A DNA stretch of 64,000 nt from Tannerellaceae bacterium. Lineage in GTDB: Bacteria > Bacteroidota > Bacteroidia > Bacteroidales > Tannerellaceae. This document shows, one piece after another, positions 1 through 9,347 of this stretch; position 1 is the stretch's first letter, and each line of letters opens with the position of its first letter. The DNA lies in assembly GCA_031257015.1 (NCBI GenBank), contig JAIRPK010000017.1:29082-93081 (forward strand), written 5' to 3'. The translations under genes and the position numbers were made by a program. The notes under the pieces are model-generated. The model was given only the letters and a program-made list of their open reading frames with translations, was not told the origin of the DNA and did not search any database.

Positions 1-459
1 TTGAAAAATGATATTGCCTTCGTCGTAGTTCTCATTGATATAATGTATGGTGATGCCGGATTGTTTTTCGCCGGCTTCGATTACGGCCTTGTGGACATTC
101 ATTCCGTACATGCCTTTCCCTCCGTATTTTGGCAGCAGGGCGGGATGAATGTTGACAATCCTGTTGTGGAAAGTGTCAAGGATTGGGCTGGTCACTTTGT
201 TCATAAATCCGGCAAGGACAATGAAATCTGTTTTATACTCTCTTAGCTTTTCCAATACGACAGTCTCTGTGCCGGCAAATGCCTCGCGGGGAAAAGCGAA
301 TGAGGGGACGTTCCATTGCATGGCTCGAACGAGTGCTCCGGCATTTGAATTGTTGGAAAGAACCAAGGCGACATTAACCTTGTCATTTGAGTGGAAGTAT
401 TTAATAATGTTTTCGGCATTAGTGCCGGCTCCTGATGCGAGAATGGCTATGTTTATCAT
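1..459 (-). CDS. purN: Phosphoribosylglycinamide formyltransferase PurN, 3' end cut by window edge
   Basis: PurN transfers a formyl group from 10-formyl-tetrahydrofolate to glycinamide ribonucleotide in de novo purine synthesis, in the cytoplasm. The minus strand reads open for 153 codons from the ATG at 459 down to base 1, so about 35-40 residues of a usual 185-195 are missing. The N-terminus shows the family pattern INIAILASGAGTNAENI (nucleotide-binding loop). The middle has VNIHPALLPKYGGKGMYG, holding the catalytic His region, and the visible end is GITIHYINENYDEGNIIFQ, holding the conserved Asp. It is divergently transcribed from acpP, with about 158 bp between the two starts. The identification is secure; only the C-terminus is unseen. 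Confidence 0.93.
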   Translation of the reverse strand, partial: MINIAILASGAGTNAENIIKYFHSNDKVNVALVLSNNSNAGALVRAMQWNVPSFAFPREAFAGTETVVLEKLREYKTDFIVLAGFMNKVTSPILDTFHNRIVNIHPALLPKYGGKGMYGMNVHKAVIEAGEKQSGITIHYINENYDEGNIIFQ

Positions 460-531
460 ATTCTATACTGGTTTGTTAATGCACAAGGAAAGGGAAAATG
501 TGCATTCGCAAGTAATTTTTAGCTTCATTTA

Positions 532-564
532 TTTGCGTAGTTAGACAAAAATTGCTTTCCTTTG
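532..564 (+). promoter_or_regulatory. Possible Bacteroidota-type promoter of acpP-fabF-rnc
   Basis: A TTTG at 532-535 is followed after 21 bp by TTCCTTTG at 557-564. This resembles the TTTG-N19-21-TAnnTTTG promoter of the phylum, but with TT in place of TA. The acpP start lies 53 bp downstream. The match is imperfect, so the call is tentative. Confidence 0.35.
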
Positions 565-617
565 CACTGCAAATTTAAAAAGTATATATCATATTATTAA
601 TCTAAATTCAAAAAGTT

Positions 618-854
618 ATGTCTGAAATTGCATCCAGAGTGAAAGCTATTATCGTTGATAAATTAAGCATTGAAGAAACAGAAATCACAAACGAAGCGAG
701 TTTTACCAATGATTTAGGTGCGGATTCTCTTGATACGGTAGAGTTGATAATGGAGTTCGAAAGAGAGTTCGACATTTCAATTCCTGATGACCAAGCAGAA
801 AAGATTGTTACGGTAGGCGATGCTATCGCTTATGTAGAAAATCATGCGAAGTAA
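618..854 (+). CDS. acpP: Acyl carrier protein
   Basis: This 78-residue acidic protein carries growing fatty-acyl chains on a 4'-phosphopantetheine arm during type II fatty-acid synthesis in the cytoplasm. The modification motif is [11 protein letters not shown], with the acceptor Ser at about position 37, followed by the helix [18 protein letters not shown] that docks partner enzymes. The length is normal for the family. The gene starts with ATG and is followed 15 bp later by fabF and then rnc, which is the usual Bacteroidales order, so the three are probably cotranscribed. Confidence 0.97.
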   Translation: MSEIASRVKAIIVDKLSIEETEITNEASFTNDLGADSLDTVELIMEFEREFDISIPDDQAEKIVTVGDAIAYVENHAK

Positions 855-869
855 TCCGCTTTATTACGT

Positions 870-2129
870 ATGGAATTAAAAAGAGTTGTAGTAACCGGGC
901 TGGAAGCCATCACCCCATTAGGTCTTACCATTTCTGAAACATGGGAAGGCCTAATTGACGGACGAAGTGGCGCCGGCCCGATTACTTTGTTTGACTCGTC
1001 CAAATTCAAAACTCGCTTTGCCTGCGAAGTTAAGCGGTTTGATTCGTTACAGGTAATGGAACGCAAAGAAGCTCGCAAATGTGATCGTTATACGCTGTTT
1101 GCTTTAGCGGCGGCTAAAGGCGCGATCACAGATGCAGCCTTTGACTTGGACAAAGAAAACCTTGACCGTATTGGCGTAATCTTCGCCTCTGGCATAGGCG
1201 GCATTAAGACATTTGAAGAGGAGCTTTTGGGATACAATGAAGAGCGTGGCCCACGTTTCAATCCTTTTTTTATTCCCAAAATGATTGCTGACATCGCCGC
1301 TGGACAAATATCCATGCTGTATGGTTTCAGAGGACCTAACTTCGCAACTGTTTCGGCTTGCGCATCGTCCACCAATGCTATTTCTGACGCATTTAACTAT
1401 ATACGGTTAGGGAAAGCGAACGCTATTATCACAGGAGGAGCAGAAGCGGCCATTTCGATTGCCGGCGTCGGAGGATTTAATGCGATGAATGCACTTTCTA
1501 CTCGTAATGACGCACCTGAAACGGCTTCGCGACCTTTCAGTGCCAGCCGCGACGGCTTTGTGCTGGGCGAAGGAGCCGCTTGTCTGGTTCTTGAAGAGCT
1601 GGAACATGCAAAAGCCAGAGGAGCTAAGATATATTGCGAAGTTGCAGGGGCTGGATTGTCGGCTGACGCACACCATCTCACGGCTTCACATCCGCAGGGG
1701 CTTGGAGCAAAACTTGTTATGATTAACGCTCTTGATGATGCGAATATGCAACCGGAGGAGATTGATTATATAAATGTACACGGGACATCGACTCCAATAG
1801 GCGACATATCGGAGGCGAGAGCGATAAAGGAAGTCTTCGGAGAACATGCGTACCAATTAAACATCAGTTCTACCAAGTCTATGACAGGCCACTTGCTTGG
1901 CGCAGCCGGTGCGCTGGAAGCTATCGCTTGTTCCTTGGCTGTAAAAAATGACATTGTCCCGCCTACAATTAATCATGAAGATGGCGATGATGATCCCGAA
2001 ATTGACTACAAGTTGAACTTTACTTTCAACAAGGCGCAGAAAAGAACCGTAAGAGCGGCTCTCTCAAATACATTCGGCTTTGGGGGGCATAACGCCAGCA
2101 TTATCGTCAAAAAGTTTGCGGACAATTAG
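870..2129 (+). CDS. fabF: 3-oxoacyl-[acyl-carrier-protein] synthase II (KASII)
   Basis: FabF condenses malonyl-ACP with acyl-ACP, the elongation step of type II fatty-acid synthesis. The 419-residue length is typical. The active-site Cys lies at about residue 164 in the pattern TVSACASSTNAI. The two catalytic His residues are in VNVHGTSTPIGD and SMTGHLLGAAG, and the C-terminus carries the glycine-rich NTFGFGGHNAS. The gene lies 15 bp after acpP, which supplies its substrate carrier, and 14 bp before rnc. Nothing in the protein looks unusual. Confidence 0.97.
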   Translation: MELKRVVVTGLEAITPLGLTISETWEGLIDGRSGAGPITLFDSSKFKTRFACEVKRFDSLQVMERKEARKCDRYTLFALAAAKGAITDAAFDLDKENLDRIGVIFASGIGGIKTFEEELLGYNEERGPRFNPFFIPKMIADIAAGQISMLYGFRGPNFATVSACASSTNAISDAFNYIRLGKANAIITGGAEAAISIAGVGGFNAMNALSTRNDAPETASRPFSASRDGFVLGEGAACLVLEELEHAKARGAKIYCEVAGAGLSADAHHLTASHPQGLGAKLVMINALDDANMQPEEIDYINVHGTSTPIGDISEARAIKEVFGEHAYQLNISSTKSMTGHLLGAAGALEAIACSLAVKNDIVPPTINHEDGDDDPEIDYKLNFTFNKAQKRTVRAALSNTFGFGGHNASIIVKKFADN

Positions 2130-2143
2130 CAAAATATATTAAC

Positions 2144-2905
2144 GTGTTTAAGTATATACATGGAAAAATAAGGCTTCTGAAATTAAAAAACAAGGAGCCT
2201 TATTTGTCTTTATATAAGATAATGGGATTCTATCCCGACAATATTAAACTTTATGAAGAAGCCTTCCTGCATAAATCATCAACTCTGGGAAGAAACAACG
2301 GAAAACAAGCAAATAACGAACGCCTGGAATTTCTCGGCGATGCCATCCTGGACGCTGTTATAGCCGACATCCTCTACAAACATTTCCCGGACAGAAATGA
2401 GGGATACCTTACTAATACCCGCTCCAAAATCGTGCAGCGAGATAACCTCAATCGTCTAGCCGTTGAACTCGGAATAAACAAACTTGTTGTATATGCTACA
2501 CGGCTGTCTCACAACAATTACCTTTACGGGAACGCTTTTGAAGCTTTCATTGGAGCTATTTATCTTGACAAAGGATACAAAAAATGCTACCAATTCATAG
2601 AGAACAAGATCATTAAAAAATATATCGACCTGGACAGGGTCGCTCGAAAGGAAGTCAACTTTAAATCATCACTGATCGAATGGAGCCAAAAACATAAACT
2701 GGATATTAAGTTCGACCTTATCGAATCTTTCAACGACTGCGACGGCAACCCTGTCTTCCAAAGCGAAGTCATCATGATGGGCAAACAGCTTGGAATCGGC
2801 ACCGGATACTCCAAGAAAGAATCGCAACAGCAAGCCGCCAGAATGGCCATGAAAAAACTGCGAACCAACAAAAAACTCCTCAACGTCAAATCGGAGGAAA
2901 AATAA
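2144..2905 (+). CDS. rnc: Ribonuclease III
   Basis: RNase III cleaves double-stranded RNA in rRNA processing and mRNA turnover. The 253-residue protein has the catalytic endonuclease domain at about residues 25-165, with the signature ERLEFLGDAILDAVIADIL holding the metal-binding acidic residues. A double-stranded RNA-binding domain follows at about 172-240 (FKSSLIEWSQKH to SQQQAARMAMKKL). The start is GTG at 2144: the nearby ATG at 2160 is out of frame, and the N-terminal residues resemble those of other Bacteroidales RNase III proteins. It is the last gene of the acpP-fabF-rnc group. Confidence 0.95.
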   Translation: MFKYIHGKIRLLKLKNKEPYLSLYKIMGFYPDNIKLYEEAFLHKSSTLGRNNGKQANNERLEFLGDAILDAVIADILYKHFPDRNEGYLTNTRSKIVQRDNLNRLAVELGINKLVVYATRLSHNNYLYGNAFEAFIGAIYLDKGYKKCYQFIENKIIKKYIDLDRVARKEVNFKSSLIEWSQKHKLDIKFDLIESFNDCDGNPVFQSEVIMMGKQLGIGTGYSKKESQQQAARMAMKKLRTNKKLLNVKSEEK

Positions 2906-3034
2906 TCGGCTTCCCGGTTCGCATTTGCCACAAAAAAACTCTCGCTACACATCCTCTTCTCCCCGAACGCTTCGATAAGAACCGCGCTTTGCTATTATCA
3001 TTTACCAACAAATAAATTCATAATCATTTTCACA

Positions 3035-4606
3035 ATGAAGAATATCACCGCATTCTCGCTCATCTTCGCGAGCCTGCTCATCTGCTTTAACCGGCAGGCG
3101 GCGGCGCAGAAGATAAACGCCCCGGCGCAACGCGAATTGCTGCCGGGTATGATCTCTGACAAAATTATTTCCCCGCAGGAACGGAAACCGGGAACGATCT
3201 CGATCTACGGGCCTTATCGGCCAACCATCAGCTCTATTCGCAAACACAAATGTCCAGAATGGTTCAGAGATGCCAAATTTGGAATGTTCATCGACTGGGG
3301 GATATACTCCGTGCCGGGATGGGCGCCGAAGCAAGAGGAAGGCTCAATGTATCCAGACGGTTATCTGAACCACATCCTGCATCGAGAGGCTGACAGGGAA
3401 TATCATGAAAAGACATGGGGGAAAGATTTTATGCCGGATGACTTTATCCCTTTGTTCACAGCAGAAAACTATAATCCGCAATGGCTCGCTGACCTCGCCA
3501 AAGAGGCCGGAATGAAATATGTCATACCATTCTGCAAGCATCACGACGGATTCTGCCTCTGGCCAAGCAGCTATACAGACAGAAACGCATTGCGGATGGG
3601 GCCGCACAAAGACCTTATACGCCCTCTCGTCGAAGCCTGCAACAAAAACGGATTGAAGTTCGGATTCTATTTCTCCGTCGAGGAATGGAGATCGCTTATG
3701 ATCGAGGACGGCGTGAAAAAAGTGCGCGTCTGGAACGGACAGCCGGAGAAATGGAACGCCTCAACAAAACAAATCAAAACAATGCTCAGCGGAAAACCAT
3801 TCATCAACGGGGATTTCTTCGCCGATTACATCGCACCGCAGGCTATCGAATTTATCGACTTGTATGACCCGGACATCCTCTGGTTCGACGGAGAATGGGA
3901 CTACCTCATGGAGCAGCAGCACACGCCCGACATCATCTCATATTTCTTCAACAGGGCGGAGGGACGGAAGGATGTCGCGCTGAATGACCGCAATGGACAG
4001 GCCAGGCATAAGATCGGCGATTTTTTTACCAGCGAGTACCACTCTTTAACGCACGAAATGAAACTGCTCTTCCCATGGGAGGAGAACAGGGGCATCAGCC
4101 AATCCTTCGGATACAACTGGCAGGACACCGAGGAGAACGTCCTGACCGTCGATGAGTTCATTGACTTGTTCGTGAGAACCGTCAGCGAGAACGGGAACCT
4201 GCTGCTCATCGTCAACCTCGACGGCAAAGGCGGACTGCCACCAGTGCAGGAACGCAGGCTGCGCGAAATAGGCAAATGGTTGCAAATAAACGGCGAAGCC
4301 ATCTACGACAGCAGACCGTGGATAGTCAATAGCGAAAACAACGGCAAAATCCGATACACGCAGAGCAAAGCGGGAGACGCAGTCTATGCCGTCTGCACCG
4401 ATTTTCCCGTCGGTGAACTCACGCTCAAGTCCCTCTATATCGGCAAGGAATCGACCGTGACAATGCTCGGAGCCGAACACATGAAACTCAACTGGACGAT
4501 GAAGCCAGGCGTCTGGAGTGAGCGCGACCTGGTCGTCTCTATCCCAGACTCTCTTTACAATATGCGCAAGAATGAATATGCGTGGGTGTTCAAAATATCG
4601 CTTTAA
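3035..4606 (+). CDS. Secreted GH29 alpha-L-fucosidase
   Basis: This 523-residue protein belongs to glycoside hydrolase family 29, retaining enzymes that release alpha-L-fucose from glycans. A signal peptide is visible at residues 1-24, ending before QKINAP, so it is exported. The catalytic barrel begins with CPEWFRDAKFGMFIDWGIYSVP and includes the substrate-binding stretch KYVIPFCKHHDGFCLWPS. The likely nucleophile is the Asp in DPDILWFDGEWDY. The C-terminal 90 or so residues form a beta domain. No lipobox and no obvious type IX sorting domain are seen, so it is probably periplasmic. It stands alone, without susC/D neighbours, which leaves its substrate unknown beyond fucose. Confidence 0.9.
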   Translation: MKNITAFSLIFASLLICFNRQAAAQKINAPAQRELLPGMISDKIISPQERKPGTISIYGPYRPTISSIRKHKCPEWFRDAKFGMFIDWGIYSVPGWAPKQEEGSMYPDGYLNHILHREADREYHEKTWGKDFMPDDFIPLFTAENYNPQWLADLAKEAGMKYVIPFCKHHDGFCLWPSSYTDRNALRMGPHKDLIRPLVEACNKNGLKFGFYFSVEEWRSLMIEDGVKKVRVWNGQPEKWNASTKQIKTMLSGKPFINGDFFADYIAPQAIEFIDLYDPDILWFDGEWDYLMEQQHTPDIISYFFNRAEGRKDVALNDRNGQARHKIGDFFTSEYHSLTHEMKLLFPWEENRGISQSFGYNWQDTEENVLTVDEFIDLFVRTVSENGNLLLIVNLDGKGGLPPVQERRLREIGKWLQINGEAIYDSRPWIVNSENNGKIRYTQSKAGDAVYAVCTDFPVGELTLKSLYIGKESTVTMLGAEHMKLNWTMKPGVWSERDLVVSIPDSLYNMRKNEYAWVFKISL

Positions 4607-4827
4607 GCGAGGACTGAGCCGACGGCTTTAAGCGAAAATACAGGATTAAAATTCGAGAATTATTTGTTTCAAATCAAGAAATTGCCTTGGAACAATTCGG
4701 CAGGGATGCGGAGCATCGCGTCCCTGCATTTACAACTGTCGACCTCCATTTTCCGAATAAACAAGTCAAAATGGAGAACGGAAAATCTTTTGCCTGTAAA
4801 CTTCCTCTTGAAATAAAAAAACAGGAA

Positions 4828-5331
4828 CACAAAGTCGCGAAACATTAATCTCCAAACACTCCCACTAATACCGACGGTCTCCAACATTCATAACCGCGTA
4901 CCAGCCGGCAGGAGCTGTGCGGAGGACGCGGCTCCCCTACCCTGTTCGGGGACTTCAACGGCCTCAAACGTTCTGTTAATTTCGCATCCGTTATTAATCA
5001 TGATTTATAACAAAATGCTCATCCCGATTTGCAGGGAGCCTTTGTCACATCTCAAAACAATGAACGGAAAGCGAAAAGGCACAAAGTCGCGAAACATTAA
5101 TCTCCAAACACTCCTACTAACGCCGACAGCCTCCAACATTCATAACCGCGCACCAACCGGCAGGCACAATACAAAGAACATGGCTCCCCTACCCTGTTCG
5201 GAGACTTCGACGGCGTCCAGCTTACGGTTCATTTTACACCTGCAATTCATCATGATTTACGACAAAATACTCATTCAGGTTTGCAGAAAGCCTTTGTTCT
5301 CGATCAAAACCTTCACGGAAACCTGGAAAAT
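4828..5331. repeat. Two diverged direct repeats of about 252 bp
   Basis: A segment beginning CACAAAGTCGCGAAACATTA at 4828 recurs at 5080 with the same order of landmarks: AATCTCCAAACACTCC, CTCCAACATTCATAACCGCG, GGCTCCCCTACCCTGTTCGG and CATGATTTA-GACAAAAT. The copies have drifted by point changes. The end of the unit contains, in inverted orientation, a word related to the 42-bp array that follows. No open frame is conserved between the copies, so this is read as noncoding. Confidence 0.75.
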
Positions 5332-5605
5332 GGTTTTGTCATAGATCATGACCGTTTCCGGAACTTGAAAAACGGTTTTGTCAGAGATCATGACCATTTT
5401 CGGAAACCGGGAAATGGTTTTGTCATAGATCAAAACCATTCCCGGAAACTGGAAAATGGTCTTGTCATAGATCAAAACCATTTCCGGAAACTGAAAAATG
5501 GTTTTGTCAGAGATCATGACCGTTCCGGAAACCTGGAAAATGGTTTTGTCAGAGATCATGACCATTTCCGGAAACTGAATGATGGTTTTGTCATAAAACA
5601 TGGCT
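5293..5605. repeat. Tandem array A: about 7 units of 42 bp
   Basis: The unit contains GGTTTTGTCATAGATC followed by ATGACCATTTCCGGAAAC, with small variations between copies. Two inverted repeats recur: ATGGTTTTG facing CAAAACCAT across 8 bp in some units, and the palindrome TTTCCGGAAA. Because 42 is a multiple of three, frames stay open across the array on both strands; this is not evidence of coding. There are no unique spacers, so it is not a CRISPR array. Confidence 0.85.
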
Positions 5606-6049
5606 AAGCGCGGCTGCAAAATGAACCGAAAGTTGAACGCCTTCGTATTCACTGAAAATGGGAGGATGACCGCGTGCCCGGCGATGCAGCTGTCGGCCTG
5701 TTCGGGATTATGAATGTTGGAGAGCTTCGACATCCGGGGGAACGGGGAATTGTTCATGCTGCGTGGCGCCGTGTATTCGTGTTAAAATTTGAAACGAAAG
5801 TTCAACAACAAGGTGTTGAGACATGAATATTTTTAATTCATGCCGTGCGCCGCCGAGTTGCCGTGTTTGAAATCCAGCTGAAAAACCACCGACAAATTAT
5901 TCTTCCTTAATTCACAAATCATAAATTTCAATTAATTTAAGCTTTCGGAGATGAATTTTAACATCGCGACAGACGGCGGCTCTTTATTCGTGAATTAAAT
6001 GAGGCCTGCAAGCGGCGACGGCTTTATGCAACAGGCAGCAGTAGAATGG
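5606..6049. other. Gene-free stretch with an inverted relic of the 252-bp repeat
   Basis: No convincing gene is seen here. At about 5676-5725 the words CTGTCGGCCTGTTCGGGATT and ATGAATGTTGGAG read as the reverse complement of part of the 252-bp repeat upstream, so the repeat block is flanked by an inverted fragment of itself. The rest is AT-rich up to the porX promoter. Confidence 0.5.
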
Positions 6050-6067
6050 TATTTTTGCGTATCTTTG
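6050..6067 (+). promoter_or_regulatory. Promoter -7 boxes ahead of porX
   Basis: Two overlapping candidates fit TAnnTTTG: TATTTTTG at 6050-6057 and TATCTTTG at 6060-6067. The porX start lies 25 bp after the second, the spacing seen at other genes in this window. No clear -33 TTTG was found. Confidence 0.5.
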
Positions 6068-6091
6068 GGAAAATATTAATTTTTAAGCCGG

Positions 6092-7639
6092 ATGACGAAG
6101 CGAACTTTTATACTTTGGGCGGATGATGAAATCGACTTGCTGAAACCGCATATTCTTTTCCTGCAGGACAGACACTGTGAGGTGGATGCTGTCTTTAGCG
6201 GGCAGGATGCGATTGACCGATGCAGGGAGAACCGGTATGATATTATTTTTCTGGATGAGAACATGCCCGGACTTTCGGGTCTGGAAACGCTGTCGATTAT
6301 CAAGGAACTCGAACCGTCAGTTCCCGTCGTTATGGTTACGAAAAGCGAGGAAGAACGCATAATGGAGCAGGCGATCGGGAATAAAATTGCCGATTATCTT
6401 ATCAAGCCGGTTAATCCGAATCAGCTTCTGCTGACGATCAAAAAGAATGTCCACCAGCATATTTTTATATCCGAGACTGCAACTGCTGGTTATCAGCAGG
6501 AATTTGCACGCATCGGCATGCAAATTCAGGATTCGCTCGCTGCCTGCGAATGGATAGAAATTTACAAAAAGCTCGTGCATTGGGAATTGGAGCTGGAGAG
6601 CGGCAACGCACAGTGGAGCGAAATGCTGAGGGTACAAAAGAGGGAGGCCAACCAGAGCTTTGGAAAGTTCGTGAAGCGCAATTATGCGGACTGGGTGGCA
6701 AATCCAAACGGGAGGCCGACAATGAGCGTTGACTTGATGAAGAAAATCGTTTTCCCGATGCTCGATAACGGCGAAAATGTCTTTTTTATCCTTATCGACA
6801 ACTTCAGGCTTGACCAGTGGAGGGTGGTGAAGGATGCGCTGACCGATGTGTTCGCGTTCGACGAATCGCTTTACTATTCAATATTGCCCACGGCGACGCA
6901 ATATGCGCGTAACGCAATCTTTTCCGGACTTATGCCGGCGCAAATCGAGAAGCTTTTCCCTGAACTCTGGGTCGATGAGGAGAGCGAGGAAGGTAAAAAC
7001 CTGAACGAGGAGCCGCTGATCAGGACACAGATAGAACGGTTCCGCAAAAAGTACTCGTTTTCATATACCAAAATCAACGATTCGCAACAGGGGGAGCGGC
7101 TGGTTGGCAACATTGCAGACCTTGCGCACAACCGGCTGAACGTGATCGTGCTCAATTTTATCGACATGCTCTCACATGCGCGGACGGAGATGAAAATGAT
7201 TCGCGAACTGGCGCAAAGCGAGGCGGCGTACCGCAGCCTGACCAAGTCGTGGTTTCAGCACTCCTTCGCGCTGGAACTCTTTCACCGTATCGCCGAGAAA
7301 GGGGGATCTATTATCCTTACTACCGACCACGGGACGATACGGGTGGACGACCCTGTGAAGATCATCGGGGACAAGAATACGAATACGAATTTGAGGTATA
7401 AGGTTGGGAGAAATCTGAGTTATAATGCCAAGGAGGTGTTCGAGATCCGCGAGCCGGACAAGGTCGGATTGCCAACGCCTAACTTGAGCAGCCGCTATAT
7501 TTTTGCACTGAACGACGGTTTTTTCGCCTACCCAAACAACTATAATTATTACGTTTCATATTATAAAAACACCTTTCAGCACGGGGGAATCTCAATGGAG
7601 GAAATGCTCGTGCCGCTAATCACTCTGCGACCGAAATGA
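6092..7639 (+). CDS. porX: PorX, response regulator with PglZ domain (type IX secretion control)
   Basis: PorX is the response regulator known from Porphyromonas and Flavobacterium that controls type IX secretion genes and contacts secretion components. The 515 residues match its usual length. A CheY-like receiver spans about 1-120, with the acidic pair in ADDEID, the phosphoacceptor Asp at about 55 ([10 protein letters not shown]), and the conserved Lys in YLIKPVNP. A helical linker follows. From about 200 comes a PglZ/alkaline-phosphatase-fold domain, with [13 protein letters not shown] near its start and ILTTDHGT later. There is no DNA-binding domain. It overlaps tsaE by 4 bp (ATGA). The partner kinase PorY is not in the window, but sprA and a porE-like gene are. 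Confidence 0.9.
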   Translation: MTKRTFILWADDEIDLLKPHILFLQDRHCEVDAVFSGQDAIDRCRENRYDIIFLDENMPGLSGLETLSIIKELEPSVPVVMVTKSEEERIMEQAIGNKIADYLIKPVNPNQLLLTIKKNVHQHIFISETATAGYQQEFARIGMQIQDSLAACEWIEIYKKLVHWELELESGNAQWSEMLRVQKREANQSFGKFVKRNYADWVANPNGRPTMSVDLMKKIVFPMLDNGENVFFILIDNFRLDQWRVVKDALTDVFAFDESLYYSILPTATQYARNAIFSGLMPAQIEKLFPELWVDEESEEGKNLNEEPLIRTQIERFRKKYSFSYTKINDSQQGERLVGNIADLAHNRLNVIVLNFIDMLSHARTEMKMIRELAQSEAAYRSLTKSWFQHSFALELFHRIAEKGGSIILTTDHGTIRVDDPVKIIGDKNTNTNLRYKVGRNLSYNAKEVFEIREPDKVGLPTPNLSSRYIFALNDGFFAYPNNYNYYVSYYKNTFQHGGISMEEMLVPLITLRPK

Positions 7640-8067
7640 AACGCTTTGATACCGTACATATCGCTCAATTGCGGGAAGCCGCAAGAAACTTCGTCAGCTT
7701 AATCGGCCAACGCACCGTCTTTGCCTTTCACGGCGAGATGGGAGCCGGAAAAACAACTTTCATCAAAGCTGTTTGCGAAGAACTTGGCGTTACCGACGTC
7801 ATAAACAGCCCCACTTTCGCCATAATTAATGAATATGCCGGCGGAGGAGATGACAATATTTCCAAACGAGATATTTATCACTTCGATTTCTACCGCCTCG
7901 GCGAGAAACAGGAGGCTGCCGATCTCGGCGTGGAGGACTATTTTTATAGCGGAGCGCTTTGTTTCATCGAGTGGCCGGAAATTGTTGAAGAACTTTTGCC
8001 TGAAAATGCTACGCATATATATATATATGTAAATGCGGATGGTTCCCGGAGATTTGAGATTCGTTGA
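7636..8067 (+). CDS. tsaE: TsaE, tRNA threonylcarbamoyladenosine synthesis ATPase
   Basis: TsaE is the small P-loop ATPase that works with TsaB and TsaD to make the t6A modification at position 37 of tRNAs reading ANN codons. The 143-residue protein has the Walker A motif [10 protein letters not shown] at about residues 34-43, the [10 protein letters not shown] motif, DFYRL, and the FIEWPE stretch near the C-terminus, all family hallmarks. Its ATG overlaps the porX stop, so the two are translationally coupled. Confidence 0.93.
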   Translation: MKRFDTVHIAQLREAARNFVSLIGQRTVFAFHGEMGAGKTTFIKAVCEELGVTDVINSPTFAIINEYAGGGDDNISKRDIYHFDFYRLGEKQEAADLGVEDYFYSGALCFIEWPEIVEELLPENATHIYIYVNADGSRRFEIR

Positions 8068-8210
8068 AGCGGGGGATTTTGGGGTTAACGAGCCTGTTTT
8101 TTAACGTTTTTTTGACTACTTGAATGATAATTAGATTAATTCAAAGTAGCAATATTAAAATTGTAAACACATTTATCGTTTTTGAAAACAATAGGTAGCA
8201 AACCTTGCTT

Positions 8211-8218
8211 TAATTTTG
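8211..8218 (+). promoter_or_regulatory. Possible -7 box upstream of the AraC-type gene
   Basis: TAATTTTG fits TAnnTTTG, but it lies 130 bp before the start codon and lacks a well-spaced -33 element. The rest of the 281-bp gap between tsaE and the regulator is AT-rich, with no gene seen. Confidence 0.3.
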
Positions 8219-8348
8219 CAATGTTTTTTGATAGCAATGTATAACTGCAAAAAAAGAAAACGCCATAGGCAGTATCGTTTTTTTAGCACGATTGCAAAAT
8301 AAATAACGAAGGATGAAATATTAACTATTAATAAACTAAAAAACAGAA

Positions 8349-9248
8349 ATGACTAATTCGCTTAATCTTACTGAGCAAACGTTTAGCTCCAACGAACCGC
8401 AAGCCGGATTCAGATATTTTGCTACTGACGAAAATACGCAAATCAACTTCCAAAACAACAACCATCACCACCTTGTTTTCATTCTTGAGGGACTGGCTAC
8501 TGCTAATTGCAATGAATTTAAAGAACAAGCAGTTCAATCCAAGGAATTTATTTTCCTGCCAAAACTATCCAATTCATTCCTTATGACAACAACGCCCTGC
8601 AAAGTCGTTGTGTTCTCTTTTACTAATCTCAAATCAACTAATGAGAAACAAGCATTCCAATCATATTGGCGATTATTCCCAAACGTGAATTACAGCTTTG
8701 AACCACTGCCATTCCGTAGCCCGCTAATCGAATTTTTTGACCTCGTGCTGCTTTATCTGGGGAAAAATATAAACTGCACTTACCTGCATGAACTCAAGCA
8801 TCAGGAACTATTCCTTATTCTGCACTTCCAATATCCCAAAGAAGAACTCGCCAGATTCTTCTACCCCATCATCGGCAAATCCTTTGACTTCAGAAGCATG
8901 GTCATGGATAACTACCTAAAGATTCGACATATCGACGAGCTAGCACGAATGTCAGGAATGGGACGCACCAATTTCGACAACAAATTCAAAGAAGAGTTCG
9001 GATCCTCGCCTCACCAATGGATATTAAAACAAAAGGGCAAACTCATCAAGCAATGCCTGATGGAACCAAATATGACATTCAGCGACATAATGCGCAAATT
9101 CGGACTGAACTCCGCAACACACTTCACGCGCTTTTGCAAACAACAATTCGGATGCACACCCACCGAACTCGCCAGGCAAATGAAACGGGAAGCCCTGGAA
9201 AAAACACTGAACGGACCGGAACTTAACAGCGAAGAAGAAGATATTTAA
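8349..9248 (+). CDS. AraC-family transcriptional regulator
   Basis: This 299-residue protein ends in two helix-turn-helix motifs of the AraC type at about 190-285: HIDELARMSGMGRTNFDNKFKEEFG, then TFSDIMRKFGLNSATHFTRFCKQQFGCTP. The N-terminal 150 or so residues look like a cupin-type sensor (HHHLVFILEGLATANC, then KEFIFLPK). It should be a cytoplasmic DNA-binding regulator. The effector and targets cannot be told from sequence; no metabolic genes lie directly beside it. A strong terminator follows within 10 bp of the stop codon, so it is probably monocistronic. Confidence 0.85.
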   Translation: MTNSLNLTEQTFSSNEPQAGFRYFATDENTQINFQNNNHHHLVFILEGLATANCNEFKEQAVQSKEFIFLPKLSNSFLMTTTPCKVVVFSFTNLKSTNEKQAFQSYWRLFPNVNYSFEPLPFRSPLIEFFDLVLLYLGKNINCTYLHELKHQELFLILHFQYPKEELARFFYPIIGKSFDFRSMVMDNYLKIRHIDELARMSGMGRTNFDNKFKEEFGSSPHQWILKQKGKLIKQCLMEPNMTFSDIMRKFGLNSATHFTRFCKQQFGCTPTELARQMKREALEKTLNGPELNSEEEDI

Positions 9249-9254
9249 AACGCA

Positions 9255-9291
9255 CGCATAGCCTCGGATTTCCGGGGCTATGCGCTTTTTT
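9255..9291 (+). terminator. Rho-independent terminator after the AraC-type gene
   Basis: A 13-bp stem (arm CGCATAGCCTCGG, one G-T wobble) with a 4-nt loop is followed by six T. It lies between the convergent AraC-type gene and the porE-like gene. Confidence 0.9.
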
Positions 9292-9347
9292 ATGCAACCT
9301 TATGTCTTGAAGAATGGAAAGCAGTGAACCACGACACCAATAAACCA

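Noticed and set aside
5275..5757. Repeat proteins encoded by array A
   Set aside because: Same reason: a 42-bp period keeps frames open on both strands.
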